This document shows positions 24,361 to 32,961 of a stretch of 64,000 nt of DNA, piece by piece (position 1 is the first letter of the stretch; every line of letters starts with the position of its first letter). The stretch lies in contig JAUMWB010000002.1 of assembly GCA_030529845.1 (NCBI GenBank), positions 269,170-333,169 of the forward strand, written 5' to 3'. The DNA is from Rothia sp. (in: high G+C Gram-positive bacteria) (GTDB lineage Bacteria; Actinomycetota; Actinomycetes; Actinomycetales; Micrococcaceae). Under the pieces are notes generated by a model. That model had not been told where the DNA came from, did not search any database, and saw only the letters and a program-made list of their open reading frames with translations. Made by a program: the position numbers and the translations under genes.

Positions 24361-26658
24361 TTAAGCCTTACGCCCCAGCGCCTCCAGACGCACCAGCACC
24401 GACTTATAGACCGGAGTGTTCGAGCGCTTCGCCGCCGAATCCAGCGGAACCAGCACGTTGCCCTCAGGCAGGTAGACAGTGCAGCAGCCGCGGGCGTGAT
24501 CGTACTCAACTACGCGGAAGTTAGGAGCCCGACGCTCGCCGTCCTCCCAGACCGAGACAATATCCACCAGGGAGCCGTCCTCAAGACCCAGGGCGGCGAT
24601 GTCGTCCCGGTGCATAAAGACCACGCGGCGGCCACCGCGCACGCCGCGGTAGCGGTCGTCCAGCCCATAAATCGTGGAATTGAACTGGTCATGCGAACGC
24701 ACCGTCGATAGCAGCAGGTGCCCCTCAGGAACCTCCAGCACATTGGTCTCATTGACCGTCAGCCGAGCCTTGCCGGTTTCGGTGTTGAAGACGCGCTCAC
24801 GCGGGCCGTTCGGCAGGTAGAAGCCACCCGGCTTCTCGATACGCTCGTTGTAGCGCTCAAACCCGGGGATAGTGCCCTCAATAGCCGCACGAATCACGCC
24901 ATAGTCGTCAATCATGGGCTGCCAGAAATCATCGCCGAAAGTTTCACGGCCTACCGAGCAGATGATCTCTACCTCGGACTTGAGGTCCAGGTCGTCGTTA
25001 GCGGTGCGCTTGCCAATAGAAGCAGAGACGATACCGAAAGAGTTCTCCACGGTAATCTTCTGCGGGCCGGACGCCTGCACATCGCGGTCGGTACGGGCCA
25101 GGACGGGCAGAATCAGGGCCTTCTCACCGGGGTATGCGTGCGAACCGTTGGGCTTAGTAGAAAGATGGACGGTCATCTCCTGCTGGCTCATGGCCTTCTC
25201 GCAGGCGGTGGTATCTGAGGCAACGCGCACCAGGTTACCGCCCAGAGACATGAAGAACTGGTTCTCACCATCGCGCATCTGGCGCAGAGCGTCCACGGTG
25301 TCCAGGCCGTGCTCCCGGGGGACGGGGAAACCGAAGTAGTCTTCAAGAGCCGCAAGGAAGGGCTCAGGCATCTTCTCCCAGATACCCACGGTGCGGTTAC
25401 CCTGCACGTTGGAGTGGCCGCGGAAAGGCGCAGAACCAGCCCCGGGCTTACCCATATTGCCGGTGAGGAAGAGGAAGTTCATCATCTCCCGCAGGGTAGC
25501 CACCGACTCGCGGTGCTGGGTGACGCCCAGGGTCCAGGAGACAATAGCGTTTTCAGAGGCCTCTACCAGGTCGGCAACCCGCGCCACCTGGGCAGCCGAA
25601 ATGCCAGAGCCGCGTTCCAGCTCAGCGTCGTCCAGACCCAAAAGGTGCTCGCGTAGCTGCTCGAAGCCGTCCGTAAATTTCTCAATGAAAACGTGGTCGA
25701 TGGCGTCGCGCCGAATCAGCTCTTTGTTGAGCTGCTGGAAGAAGGCTCGGTCGCCGTCCAGACGCACCTGCAGGTACTCGTCTGCCAGCTTCTCGGGCAC
25801 AATCATGCCCACCGGCGACTGGGGTTCACGGAAGGCCATCAGACCGGTTTCGGGCATGGGGTTGAGCACCACCATCTTGCCGCCGTTTTCCTTCATCTTC
25901 TTGAAGCTGGTCAGCGAGCGTGGGTGGTTGGTGCCGGGGTTCTGACCTACGGAGATGAGCAGGTCGGTGGTTTCGAGGTCGCTCATGGTGATTGAGCCCT
26001 TGCCCAGGCCGGCGACCTCTTTGAGGGCGACACCGGTGGACTCGTGGCAGAGGTTACCGCAGTCGGGCAGGTTGTTGGAGCCCAGACGGCGGGCCAGGAG
26101 CTGGAAGGCGTAGGCTGCCTCATTGGAGGCTCGACCCGAGGTGTAGAAAACGGCCTTTTTGGGGTCGGTTTTCTTGAGCTGGTCGGCAATCATACCGATG
26201 GCATTGTCCCAGCTGATAGGACGGTAATGGTCGTCCCCACTAGAGCGGTCGTAGAGCAGGGGCTGGGTGATGCGGCCCTGCTTGCCCAGCCAAAAATCGG
26301 TCTTGTCGCGCAGCTCGGTCACCGAGTACTGCGCCCAGAAATCAACATCGGCCCGGTCGGGGGTGGTCTCCTCAGCGATGGCCTTGGCGCCGTTTTCGCA
26401 GAACTCCACCACGTTCTTATCCTTCTGGTGGGGTTCGGGCCAGGCGCAGCCGGGGCAGTCAACACCGCCGTGCTGGTTCATGTTAATCAGGGGAAGCAGG
26501 CCGCGGGCGGGGATAGCGTGTGCCATGGCGTGCAGTACACCACCGGGGCCCGCCGCTACCTTAGTGCGGTGACCAATCTTGGGGTTGTCAAAGGCCGTAG
26601 CTTCTTCGCTCACGCGGCTGACAACAGGGACGTCTTCGTGCTTGCTTACCGTGCTCAT
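24361..26658 (-). CDS. FdhF/YdeP-family molybdopterin oxidoreductase
   Basis: 765-residue bis-MGD molybdoenzyme of the formate-dehydrogenase-like FdhF/YdeP (CbbBc) branch. The N terminus carries CPGCAWPEPHQKDK with C68 and C71 and another Cys at 87, a cluster pattern typical of this branch rather than the classical CxxCxxxC. FYTSGRASNEAAYAFQLLARRLGSNNLPDCGNLCHES is near residue 170, followed by GQNPGTNHPR. The C-terminal molybdopterin dinucleotide-binding domain shows LLLSTVRSHDQFNSTIYGLDDRYRG. No NADH-coupling or membrane subunit is nearby. It lies directly downstream of fdhD, which should supply sulfur to its cofactor. The physiological substrate is not established for this branch. Confidence 0.9.
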   Translation of the reverse strand: MSTVSKHEDVPVVSRVSEEATAFDNPKIGHRTKVAAGPGGVLHAMAHAIPARGLLPLINMNQHGGVDCPGCAWPEPHQKDKNVVEFCENGAKAIAEETTPDRADVDFWAQYSVTELRDKTDFWLGKQGRITQPLLYDRSSGDDHYRPISWDNAIGMIADQLKKTDPKKAVFYTSGRASNEAAYAFQLLARRLGSNNLPDCGNLCHESTGVALKEVAGLGKGSITMSDLETTDLLISVGQNPGTNHPRSLTSFKKMKENGGKMVVLNPMPETGLMAFREPQSPVGMIVPEKLADEYLQVRLDGDRAFFQQLNKELIRRDAIDHVFIEKFTDGFEQLREHLLGLDDAELERGSGISAAQVARVADLVEASENAIVSWTLGVTQHRESVATLREMMNFLFLTGNMGKPGAGSAPFRGHSNVQGNRTVGIWEKMPEPFLAALEDYFGFPVPREHGLDTVDALRQMRDGENQFFMSLGGNLVRVASDTTACEKAMSQQEMTVHLSTKPNGSHAYPGEKALILPVLARTDRDVQASGPQKITVENSFGIVSASIGKRTANDDLDLKSEVEIICSVGRETFGDDFWQPMIDDYGVIRAAIEGTIPGFERYNERIEKPGGFYLPNGPRERVFNTETGKARLTVNETNVLEVPEGHLLLSTVRSHDQFNSTIYGLDDRYRGVRGGRRVVFMHRDDIAALGLEDGSLVDIVSVWEDGERRAPNFRVVEYDHARGCCTVYLPEGNVLVPLDSAAKRSNTPVYKSVLVRLEALGRKA

Positions 26659-26688
26659 ACACCCCAGTTTAGCGTGATGTGTGCCAGA

Positions 26689-27570
26689 TTACTGAGCTAG
26701 CTGACCCGAGTACAGGTTAAAACGTCGTTCGCGGGCAAAAGCGACCAGAGTAAGGCCCGACTCCTTGGCAAGATCCACGGCCAGCGAGGACGGGGCAGAA
26801 ACCGCCACGAGCGCCGAGAAACCGGCAAGTACCGCCTTCTGTACCAACTCAAAGGACGCCCGCGAGCTGACCACCAGCGTCCGCCCCGGCAGACCCGGCG
26901 CTGGGGATTCTAGCCCACCGTTCATGAGCAGGTGGCCGACAACCTTATCTACAGCGTTGTGGCGGCCGATGTCTTCGCGGGCAACCAGCAGTTCGCCGCT
27001 CGGGTCAAAGAGGGCGGCAGCGTGAATACCGCCGGTTTTTTTGAAAATCACCTGGTGGTCGCGCAGGCGGGCAGGCAGTTCCAGCACCTGGGTGGGGGTG
27101 AGGGCGGTAGGCGGAATAGGGCGGGTAGCCTTACCCATAATCGAGCCAATTGAGGCCGACCCGCAGACCCCGCAGGCTGAACTTGTGACAGTCAGGCGCA
27201 GGGGTGCGGCCTTCTCAAAGAGGGGCAGGACGCCGCCTGACGAGCTGGGCTGGGGATTTTCGGGGGCTGTGCGGCTCAGGTCAAGCACGTTGTAGGTGTT
27301 AGCACCGTCCGGCCCGGTAGCTCCGGCACAGTAGCGGGCGGTGCTGATTTCCGCCGCGCTCTTAATCAGCCCCTCGGCGTGCAGGAAGCCGTGAGCTAGT
27401 TCGATGTCGTGCCCCGGAGTGCGCATGGTGGTGGTGACGGTCTGCCCATCGAGCCTGATTTCGAGGGGTTCTTCGGCGGTCAAGGCATCAGCCCGACGGT
27501 CTACCAAAAAGGTACCGTCATCTTTCAGCACGTAGCGGGTAGCCGGGGCAGAACGGTTAAGCCTGCCCAT
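26689..27570 (-). CDS. fdhD: Formate dehydrogenase accessory sulfurtransferase FdhD
   Basis: Transfers sulfur from a desulfurase to the molybdenum cofactor so that FdhF-type enzymes become active. 293 residues. The sulfur-relay cysteines are C133 and C136 in SSACGVCGSAS. VAREDIGRHNAVDKVVGHLL near residue 205 and LVVSSRASFELVQKAVLAGFSALVAVSAPSSLAV are typical FdhD blocks. It overlaps the DUF6457 gene upstream by 14 bases and lies 30 bases before the molybdoenzyme, forming one operon. Confidence 0.95.
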   Translation of the reverse strand: MGRLNRSAPATRYVLKDDGTFLVDRRADALTAEEPLEIRLDGQTVTTTMRTPGHDIELAHGFLHAEGLIKSAAEISTARYCAGATGPDGANTYNVLDLSRTAPENPQPSSSGGVLPLFEKAAPLRLTVTSSACGVCGSASIGSIMGKATRPIPPTALTPTQVLELPARLRDHQVIFKKTGGIHAAALFDPSGELLVAREDIGRHNAVDKVVGHLLMNGGLESPAPGLPGRTLVVSSRASFELVQKAVLAGFSALVAVSAPSSLAVDLAKESGLTLVAFARERRFNLYSGQLAQ

Positions 27571-27856
27571 GGTTCTCCCGGTACTCCTCGATCAAGGCCT
27601 CCACCTGTTCCAAAGCCGCCAGGACGCGCTCGGGTGCGGGGATGCCGTCCGCCCCCTCACCACCGGCAGCGTACCCCACCAAAAAAGCTGCCAGGGGCGC
27701 TGCCGGGCGCACAACCCCGTGCGCCACGTGCTTGGTCATGCCCAGAAGATGGGGCATAGCATTCTCCATCAGGGCAGGGTCAAGGTTCAGACGGGAAGAA
27801 AGCTCGGCTAGGAAATCGCGGGCAATCCCAAGATCGCGGGGGTCTCTCTGACTCAT
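27557..27856 (-). CDS. DUF6457-type small protein of the molybdoenzyme operon
   Basis: 99-residue acidic helical protein (DLGIARDFLAELSSRLNLD, NAMPHLLGMTKHVAHGVVRPAAPLAAFLVGYAAG). This matches the small DUF6457 domain that in actinobacteria lies beside fdhD or is fused to MobA-like enzymes; its function is unknown. ATG at 27856 is chosen for the GGAG seven bases upstream and the family-like start; an in-frame upstream start exists. The C-terminal codons overlap fdhD by 14 bases, so the two are translationally coupled, arguing for a role in molybdenum cofactor delivery. Confidence 0.8.
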   Translation of the reverse strand: MSQRDPRDLGIARDFLAELSSRLNLDPALMENAMPHLLGMTKHVAHGVVRPAAPLAAFLVGYAAGGEGADGIPAPERVLAALEQVEALIEEYRENHGQA

Positions 27857-27922
27857 AACGCTCCAACGGTGCAGCGGGGAAAAAATTTCAGTTTCAAACA
27901 TACACCCGCCCACGCCAAGAGC

Positions 27923-28270
27923 CTAGAAGGGCAGAAAAGTGACGCTAAGGCCGTCCTTCTCACCAAAGCGCTCCAGGTGGCGACCCAGCACGCCCTCAAG
28001 ACGCTCACGCCCCTCACCGGTTGCGGCGTAGGTCAGCAGAACAAGACGCTCGACGCCGTCAACCTGCTGCACCAGCACATCCCCGTAGCCCCCGAAGTTA
28101 CCGTCGCGGTTAAAGGTCAGGCGGTGGCCGCCCTCAATCTCTTCAACCAGGATCTTGTGCCCAAAGTGGCTGGCCAACTGCTTGGCATAGCGGGCGGGGC
28201 GGTCGGTTTCCACCACTGCACGAGAACGGACGGTCAGTGTTTCAATAGCGGGGTACTGGGAAGTAGTCAC
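27923..28270 (-). CDS. DUF2218 protein, likely iron-regulated
   Basis: 115-residue protein matching DUF2218: RSRAVVETDRPARYAKQLASHFGHK at the N terminus, then VEEIEGGHRLTF near residue 43 and HLERFGEKDGLSVTF at the end. In actinobacteria such genes often sit next to siderophore-uptake or siderophore-reductase genes. The start is a GTG at 28270 preceded by AAAGG. An iron-box palindrome lies 21 bases upstream, so repression by a DtxR/IdeR-type regulator is likely. It is 66 bases ahead of the DUF6457 gene on the same strand, so some read-through is possible. Confidence 0.85.
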   Translation of the reverse strand: MTTSQYPAIETLTVRSRAVVETDRPARYAKQLASHFGHKILVEEIEGGHRLTFNRDGNFGGYGDVLVQQVDGVERLVLLTYAATGEGRERLEGVLGRHLERFGEKDGLSVTFLPF

Positions 28271-28290
28271 GGATAGCCTTTCTTAGAAGT

Positions 28291-28304
28291 TAGGTTCACC
28301 TAAA
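28291..28304. promoter_or_regulatory. DtxR/IdeR-type iron box
   Basis: TTAGGTTCACCTAA is a palindrome (TTAGGT-TC-ACCTAA) close to the iron-box consensus of actinobacterial DtxR/IdeR repressors. It is placed just upstream of the DUF2218 start, where a bound repressor would block transcription. Confidence 0.75.
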
Positions 28305-28462
28305 CTATACTCGGTAAGGTCAGAAACAGTTACTTTCTTCCCGTATTTATTACTCATACTCGGGCACCACCATAAAAGACCGCATCGCTCCCGACCTATA
28401 ATTACACCCAGCAGGTGCCCTGCCACACACTCAAATTCGCACACAAGACCTAGAGGTTCACT

Positions 28463-29896
28463 ATGCAGCCCCGCCCAGAACTTAAAGTTAATCGCGCCCA
28501 GGCCCTTACCCTGGCAGCATCCAGCTTGGCACTCTCAACTCTTCCTATTGCTCCCGCAGTAGCAAACATCCCGGTCATCGGCGGTATCTACTCCCTATGG
28601 AAAACCAACCCAGCCCGCTTTGGCCAGCCAGTAGCAGCAGAGCAAGCCCTGAGCCCCGTCAGCGCCTACCAGCCCTTCAACAACGGGATTATCATCTGGG
28701 ATGCAGCTTCAGGGTCTCACTTTTACCCCGGCAACCCCAACAGCTTTGTCCATACCGGCCCCGGCAACATGCTGCGCGACTCCAGCATACAACTGACCAG
28801 CTCAGATGCCCTGATTATCGGGGACTCCCAGGTCGGAGAACCCAACACCAACCACAGCTACTGGGTGGGTCAAGGCTTCACCCAGGCAGGCTACCGTCCC
28901 TACTTTTACAGCTGGGGCGGAATCGGCGTGTACGCGGCCAACCAATACCACCCTTCCTACTTCGATAGCGTTATCAATAACGCTAGGGCCCTGCCCCTTG
29001 GCTCCCCCGGTATCGTCTATATTCAGGGCTCAGGCAATGACCTATGGACAGGGAACAGCTACCAGGATACCGCCGAAGGCATGCGGGCAGTTATCAGAAA
29101 ACTGCGCGACCTCTACCCCGGCAGCCTCATTATGCTCTCCGAAGTAGTTGGCCGCCGCATCCCCGAACAGACCAACCGCCACCAGCTATCAGAACAACTC
29201 GCCGCAGTGGGTAGACAAGAAGGTGTCAACACAGTCCCCACCCGATACTGGATTACGGATAAAGGCGTTGCTAACCTTCTTGCTGACTTCGTTCACCTCT
29301 CGCCTGCAGGGCACAACGCACTCGCTCCCCATCTAGCTGCCTGGATTCGCTGGGCCAAAGGCACAGGCTTCGCCGATGTACTCCCCACAGAAGCCTTCTT
29401 TACCCAGATGAACTGGATGCGCACCAGCGGCATCTCTACTGGTTGGGAGGACGGCACCTACCGGCCCTACCAATCAGCACTCCGAGGTGAAATCGCTGCC
29501 TTCTTCTACCGGCTTGCAGGCTCTCCGGCCTTCATCCCTCCTACCGTAAGCCCTTTTAGAGATGTGCCGACCACCCACGCCTTCTATCACCCCATCACCT
29601 GGATGCAGGCCAGCGGCATCACCACAGGCTGGCCAGATGGCACCTTCCGCCCGCAACAAACCGTCCTACGCGCAGAAATTGCAGCCTTCTTCTATCGCTT
29701 CAACGGCTCCCCCACAGCAAACCTGTCCGCTATTTTTAAAGACGTGCCCCTCACCCACCCTTTCAACAAACAGATAGCTTGGATGCAGGCCAGCGGCATC
29801 ACCACAGGTTGGGCTGACGGCACTTTCCGCCCACAGCAACCCGTGCTCCGCGCAGAAATCGCTGCTTTCACCTACCGCAACGCCCACAGGAGTTAG
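28463..29896 (+). CDS. Secreted SGNH-type hydrolase with LGFP-like start and three SLH repeats
   Basis: 477-residue exported surface protein. A signal peptide spans about residues 1-34. An LGFP-like stretch follows (FGQPVAAEQ...YQPFNNGIIIWDAASGSHFY, residues 53-87). The SGNH hydrolase domain has GDS with Ser122, GND with Asn192, and DFVH with Asp275 and His278, giving a complete Ser-Asn-Asp-His set for ester or acetyl hydrolysis. Three S-layer-homology repeats occupy about 303-350, 366-412 and 425-472, each ending in a form of LRAEIAAFFYR. SLH repeats bind pyruvylated wall polymers in studied bacteria. A TATAAT box at 28397 and AGAGG before the ATG fit its expression. The next gene, four bases on, is a pyruvyl transferase. 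Confidence 0.88.
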   Translation: MQPRPELKVNRAQALTLAASSLALSTLPIAPAVANIPVIGGIYSLWKTNPARFGQPVAAEQALSPVSAYQPFNNGIIIWDAASGSHFYPGNPNSFVHTGPGNMLRDSSIQLTSSDALIIGDSQVGEPNTNHSYWVGQGFTQAGYRPYFYSWGGIGVYAANQYHPSYFDSVINNARALPLGSPGIVYIQGSGNDLWTGNSYQDTAEGMRAVIRKLRDLYPGSLIMLSEVVGRRIPEQTNRHQLSEQLAAVGRQEGVNTVPTRYWITDKGVANLLADFVHLSPAGHNALAPHLAAWIRWAKGTGFADVLPTEAFFTQMNWMRTSGISTGWEDGTYRPYQSALRGEIAAFFYRLAGSPAFIPPTVSPFRDVPTTHAFYHPITWMQASGITTGWPDGTFRPQQTVLRAEIAAFFYRFNGSPTANLSAIFKDVPLTHPFNKQIAWMQASGITTGWADGTFRPQQPVLRAEIAAFTYRNAHRS

Positions 29897-29900
29897 CCAC

Positions 29901-31085
29901 ATGCTCACCAAACTCCTCCGCAAGGAGACCCCCACACCTCCAACCCCAGCACCCGCTCCGGTTGAGCACCCCAAAGAGCCAGCTCCCGGTAAGCCCATCT
30001 ACCTCATTTCTATGGCGGGCTACCCCAACTACGGCGACGAGCTCATCACTCTGCGCTGGCTCCAGTACCTGGCAACAACCCACCCCACTACCGACGTCTG
30101 GCTCGATGTACGGGAACCTGGCCATGCCGCGTCCCTCTTCACATACGCCCACCCCAAACTACACATCACGAACACCCTCTTCCGAGCCGTCCACGAGCAC
30201 CTCCAGGGCGACCTCAGAACCCCCGCCGATAAGGTCCGTGAACTCAGCACACCCAACTACGACCTGGGCATCATCGACCTGCTAGAGGCAGGCACCCTGC
30301 ACCTACTCGGTGGTGGTTACATCAACTCTCTCTGGCCCGAAAATCAACTACTCGTAGAAGCAATGCGCGCCGCCCGCAGCATCTCAGGAGCCCGCCTCTT
30401 TGCCACAGGCCAGGGCCTCATCCCGCGCAGCGACGAAACTTTTGAAGACTTCGATCACGTCAGTGTACGCGACCTGCCCAGCGCAGAAGCACTCAGCATA
30501 GAAGTAGGCCTTGACGACGCCCTACTGCTTCCGCCTGGCCAGGCAGCCCCGTCCGCCACCCAGTCTGGACATCCCGAAGAGCTCTACCTTTGCATACAAA
30601 ATGACGCGCTGACCCCCGGCGCCCACGAAGCAATGCTCACCTTTGCCCGTGCCCAAATCGAGCATTTCGGGATCCCCAAGGAACGCACCTACTACGTCGA
30701 AGCCATCCCCGGCAACGACTACGTAGGTTACGATGCCCTCCGCGACCTTGTCGCCGACGACGGCTTTATCCCCTTCTCCCGCTTCTGGCGCGAAAACTTC
30801 GCCTACGGCCCCCACCAGATATGGATCACCAGCCGATTCCACCACCACCTCACCGGAGCCCTCCACGGAGCCCGTGGCATAGCCCTCAACGGGCAACCCG
30901 GTTACTACGACGTCAAACACCAGTCCGTCCTCAACTTAGGTAGCAGCTGGAAGCTCGTCAGCCCCCTCAGCGACCCACAAAACCCCCATGACCTCACCGA
31001 GCTCACGAACCCCCGTAGCTTTATCCACCACATCCGCGCCAAACGACAAGAAGCCCAGAAACTCTATCCCAGCAATCCACTCTAA
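29901..31085 (+). CDS. Polysaccharide pyruvyl transferase family protein (CsaB-like context)
   Basis: 394-residue cytosolic enzyme predicted to add a ketal-linked pyruvate to a sugar of a wall polysaccharide, with phosphoenolpyruvate as donor. The family start is YLISMAGYPNYGDELITLRWL (residues 34-54), then LHLLGGGYINSLW near 133 and ATGQGLIP near 168, and ITSRFHHHLTGALHGARGIAL near 315 corresponds to the conserved S-R-x-H-x-x-x-A-L-x-A block. A proline-rich N-terminal stretch of about 30 residues is extra. It starts four bases after the SLH protein stop and is surely co-transcribed, which fits modification of the polymer that the SLH domains bind. Confidence 0.85.
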   Translation: MLTKLLRKETPTPPTPAPAPVEHPKEPAPGKPIYLISMAGYPNYGDELITLRWLQYLATTHPTTDVWLDVREPGHAASLFTYAHPKLHITNTLFRAVHEHLQGDLRTPADKVRELSTPNYDLGIIDLLEAGTLHLLGGGYINSLWPENQLLVEAMRAARSISGARLFATGQGLIPRSDETFEDFDHVSVRDLPSAEALSIEVGLDDALLLPPGQAAPSATQSGHPEELYLCIQNDALTPGAHEAMLTFARAQIEHFGIPKERTYYVEAIPGNDYVGYDALRDLVADDGFIPFSRFWRENFAYGPHQIWITSRFHHHLTGALHGARGIALNGQPGYYDVKHQSVLNLGSSWKLVSPLSDPQNPHDLTELTNPRSFIHHIRAKRQEAQKLYPSNPL

Positions 31086-31093
31086 AAACAAAA

Positions 31094-31132
31094 GGACGCC
31101 CACCCCTGGCAAACAGGGCGAGGCGGGCGTCC
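31094..31132 (+). terminator. Hairpin after the pyruvyl transferase gene
   Basis: GGACGCCC (31094-31101) pairs with GGGCGTCC (31125-31132), with a smaller inner stem, nine bases after the stop codon. Only a weak pyrimidine tract follows. Confidence 0.6.
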
Positions 31133-31187
31133 ACCTCCTTGTACAGCATCACACCAGCGATTCTCGCCAGAAACTAGCCCACGGGCG

Positions 31188-31235
31188 TACACTGGACAGG
31201 TACATCAGCGCCGTCCGCACACCAACAGACGGCGC
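31188..31235 (+). promoter_or_regulatory. Promoter and leader hairpin of the purine permease gene
   Basis: TACACT at 31188-31193 is a likely -10. About 15 bases on, GCGCCGTC (31208-31215) pairs with GACGGCGC (31228-31235), followed by CCTTTCATTT. An early hairpin followed by pyrimidines in the roughly 90-base leader could act as an attenuator. I see no purine riboswitch core. Confidence 0.4.
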
Positions 31236-31288
31236 CCTTTCATTTCTGGGCCACACAAACCCACACGAGTATCTACGGATTTTCACGA

Positions 31289-32767
31289 ATGTCTTCTGAG
31301 AACACCGCGGCTCATAAACCCGCACCCTCAGCGCCCACCAGCGCCCTCGACCGCTACTTCAAAATCACTGAACGCGGCTCCACCCTCTCCACCGAAATCC
31401 GCGGTGGCCTGGCAACCTTCTTCGCCATGGCCTACATCGTGGTGCTCAACCCCCTCATCCTGGGCCTTGGCCCTGACGGCGCAGGTAACACCCTCGGCGT
31501 TGAACGCGTTGCAGCGGCAACCGCACTGGTGGCGGGCGTCCTGACCATCATCATGGGCATTTGGGCCCGCCAGCCCTTCGCCATGGCGGCGGGCCTGGGC
31601 GTCAACGCCCTGCTGGCCTCCACCATCGCCACCACCCCCAACCTGACCTGGCCCCAAATTATGGGCCTGGTGGTGTGGGCAGGTATCGTCATGGGCATCC
31701 TGGTACTGACCGGCTTCCGCCGCGCTGTTTTTGACGCTGTACCCGAGTCACTCAAGACCGCTATCGTTGTGGGCATCGGCCTCTTCATCTCCCTAATTGG
31801 CCTGGTCAACGCCGGTATCGTCCGCCGTATGCCCGATGCAGCCGGCACCACCGTCCCCGTCTCCTTCGGTGCGGGCGGCCACCTGCAGGGCTGGCCCATC
31901 TTCGTCTTCCTCTTCGGCCTCTTCCTCACCATCGCCCTCTTTATCCGCAACGTCCGCGGTGCGATTCTGATTGGTGTAGTTGCCTCGACCATCCTGGCCA
32001 TTGTGCTTGAAAAGCTCTGGCCCTCCGGTTCCTCCATGGACTCAGCCACCGGCTGGTCCCTCATGATTCCCGGCATCCCCACCCAGTGGGTCGGCAGCCC
32101 CGACCTCTCCCTGCTGGGCTCCGTTGACATGGTCGGCGCCTTCTCAGGCTCCTCCCTGGGCACCCTGGGCGCCACCATGCTCATGTTCGCGATTCTGCTG
32201 GCTGTCTTCTTCGACGTCATGGGTACCTCCGTGGGGCTGGCCTCCGAAGCCGGCACCATCGACGAGGACGGCAAGATCGAGAACATCGACAAGGTGCTGC
32301 TCATCGACGCCGCCGGTTCCATACTCGGTGGTGGTTCATCGTCCTCAGCCCACCAGATCTTCGTGGAATCTGCCACCGGCATCGGTGAAGGTGCCCGCAC
32401 CGGCTTCGCCAACATCGTCACCGGTGCCCTCTTCCTGCTGGCTGTCTTCATCTCCCCGCTGGTGTCCATCGTGCCCTTCGAGGCTGTCGCCCCCGCCCTG
32501 GTCGTCGTGGGCTTCCTGATGGTACGCCAGGCCGTTCACATCGACTGGACTGACTGGGGCCTGGGCATTCCCGCCTTCCTCACCATCATCATGATGCCCT
32601 TCACCTACTCCATTGCGGACGGCATCGGTGCCGGCTTCGTCGCCTTCACCTTCATCCGCCTGGTGCAGGGCCGTGGCAAGGAGGTGCACCCGATCATGTA
32701 CATTGTCTCGGCTGCCTTCCTGGTCTTCTTCGGCATGGGCGTGATTGAGGGCTGGATGCACGCCTAA
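31289..32767 (+). CDS. AzgA-like purine (adenine/guanine/hypoxanthine) permease, NCS2 family
   Basis: Proton-coupled purine base importer, 492 residues with about 12-14 membrane segments. The AzgA/PbuG branch is shown by LDRYFKITERGSTLSTEIRGGLATFFAMAYIVVLNP at the N terminus. It is also shown by FFDVMGTSVGLASEAG near residue 310 and GGGSSSSAHQIFVESATGIGEGARTG near residue 350. It complements the uracil permease at 3304, so both classes of base can be salvaged. The ribosome-binding site is weak. The transcript ends in the strong palindrome at 32788. Confidence 0.92.
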   Translation: MSSENTAAHKPAPSAPTSALDRYFKITERGSTLSTEIRGGLATFFAMAYIVVLNPLILGLGPDGAGNTLGVERVAAATALVAGVLTIIMGIWARQPFAMAAGLGVNALLASTIATTPNLTWPQIMGLVVWAGIVMGILVLTGFRRAVFDAVPESLKTAIVVGIGLFISLIGLVNAGIVRRMPDAAGTTVPVSFGAGGHLQGWPIFVFLFGLFLTIALFIRNVRGAILIGVVASTILAIVLEKLWPSGSSMDSATGWSLMIPGIPTQWVGSPDLSLLGSVDMVGAFSGSSLGTLGATMLMFAILLAVFFDVMGTSVGLASEAGTIDEDGKIENIDKVLLIDAAGSILGGGSSSSAHQIFVESATGIGEGARTGFANIVTGALFLLAVFISPLVSIVPFEAVAPALVVVGFLMVRQAVHIDWTDWGLGIPAFLTIIMMPFTYSIADGIGAGFVAFTFIRLVQGRGKEVHPIMYIVSAAFLVFFGMGVIEGWMHA

Positions 32768-32787
32768 CCCACCTCCCTTTTTCTAAG

Positions 32788-32850
32788 TACCCCAGTTTTA
32801 GTGCAGTTACCCCGGTTTTTACCTGGGGTAACTGCACTAAAACTGGGGTA
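32788..32850. terminator. 26-bp-stem palindromic terminator
   Basis: Arms 32788-32813 and 32825-32850 (TACCCCAGTTTTAGTGCAGT... and its complement) are perfectly paired around an 11-base loop, 20 bases after the permease stop and preceded and followed by T-rich sequence. Built like the GGGACCGC family but with an unrelated sequence. Confidence 0.85.
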
Positions 32851-32961
32851 TTTCTGTTAAGGGGCGGACGGGCGCGAGCAGGCCCCGAGGCACGGCAGGC
32901 TCGCGCGGGGCAGGTTCGTGCAGGGCAGGCAGGCTCACCGCTCACCTGTTTTAATGGAGAC

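Noticed and set aside
31141..31288. Purine riboswitch upstream of the purine permease
   Set aside because: No conserved purine aptamer junction is visible; only a simple hairpin is present.
31432..32469. Minus-strand frame of 345 codons
   Set aside because: Antisense shadow of the AzgA-like permease with Pro/Met/Arg-rich, non-protein-like content.
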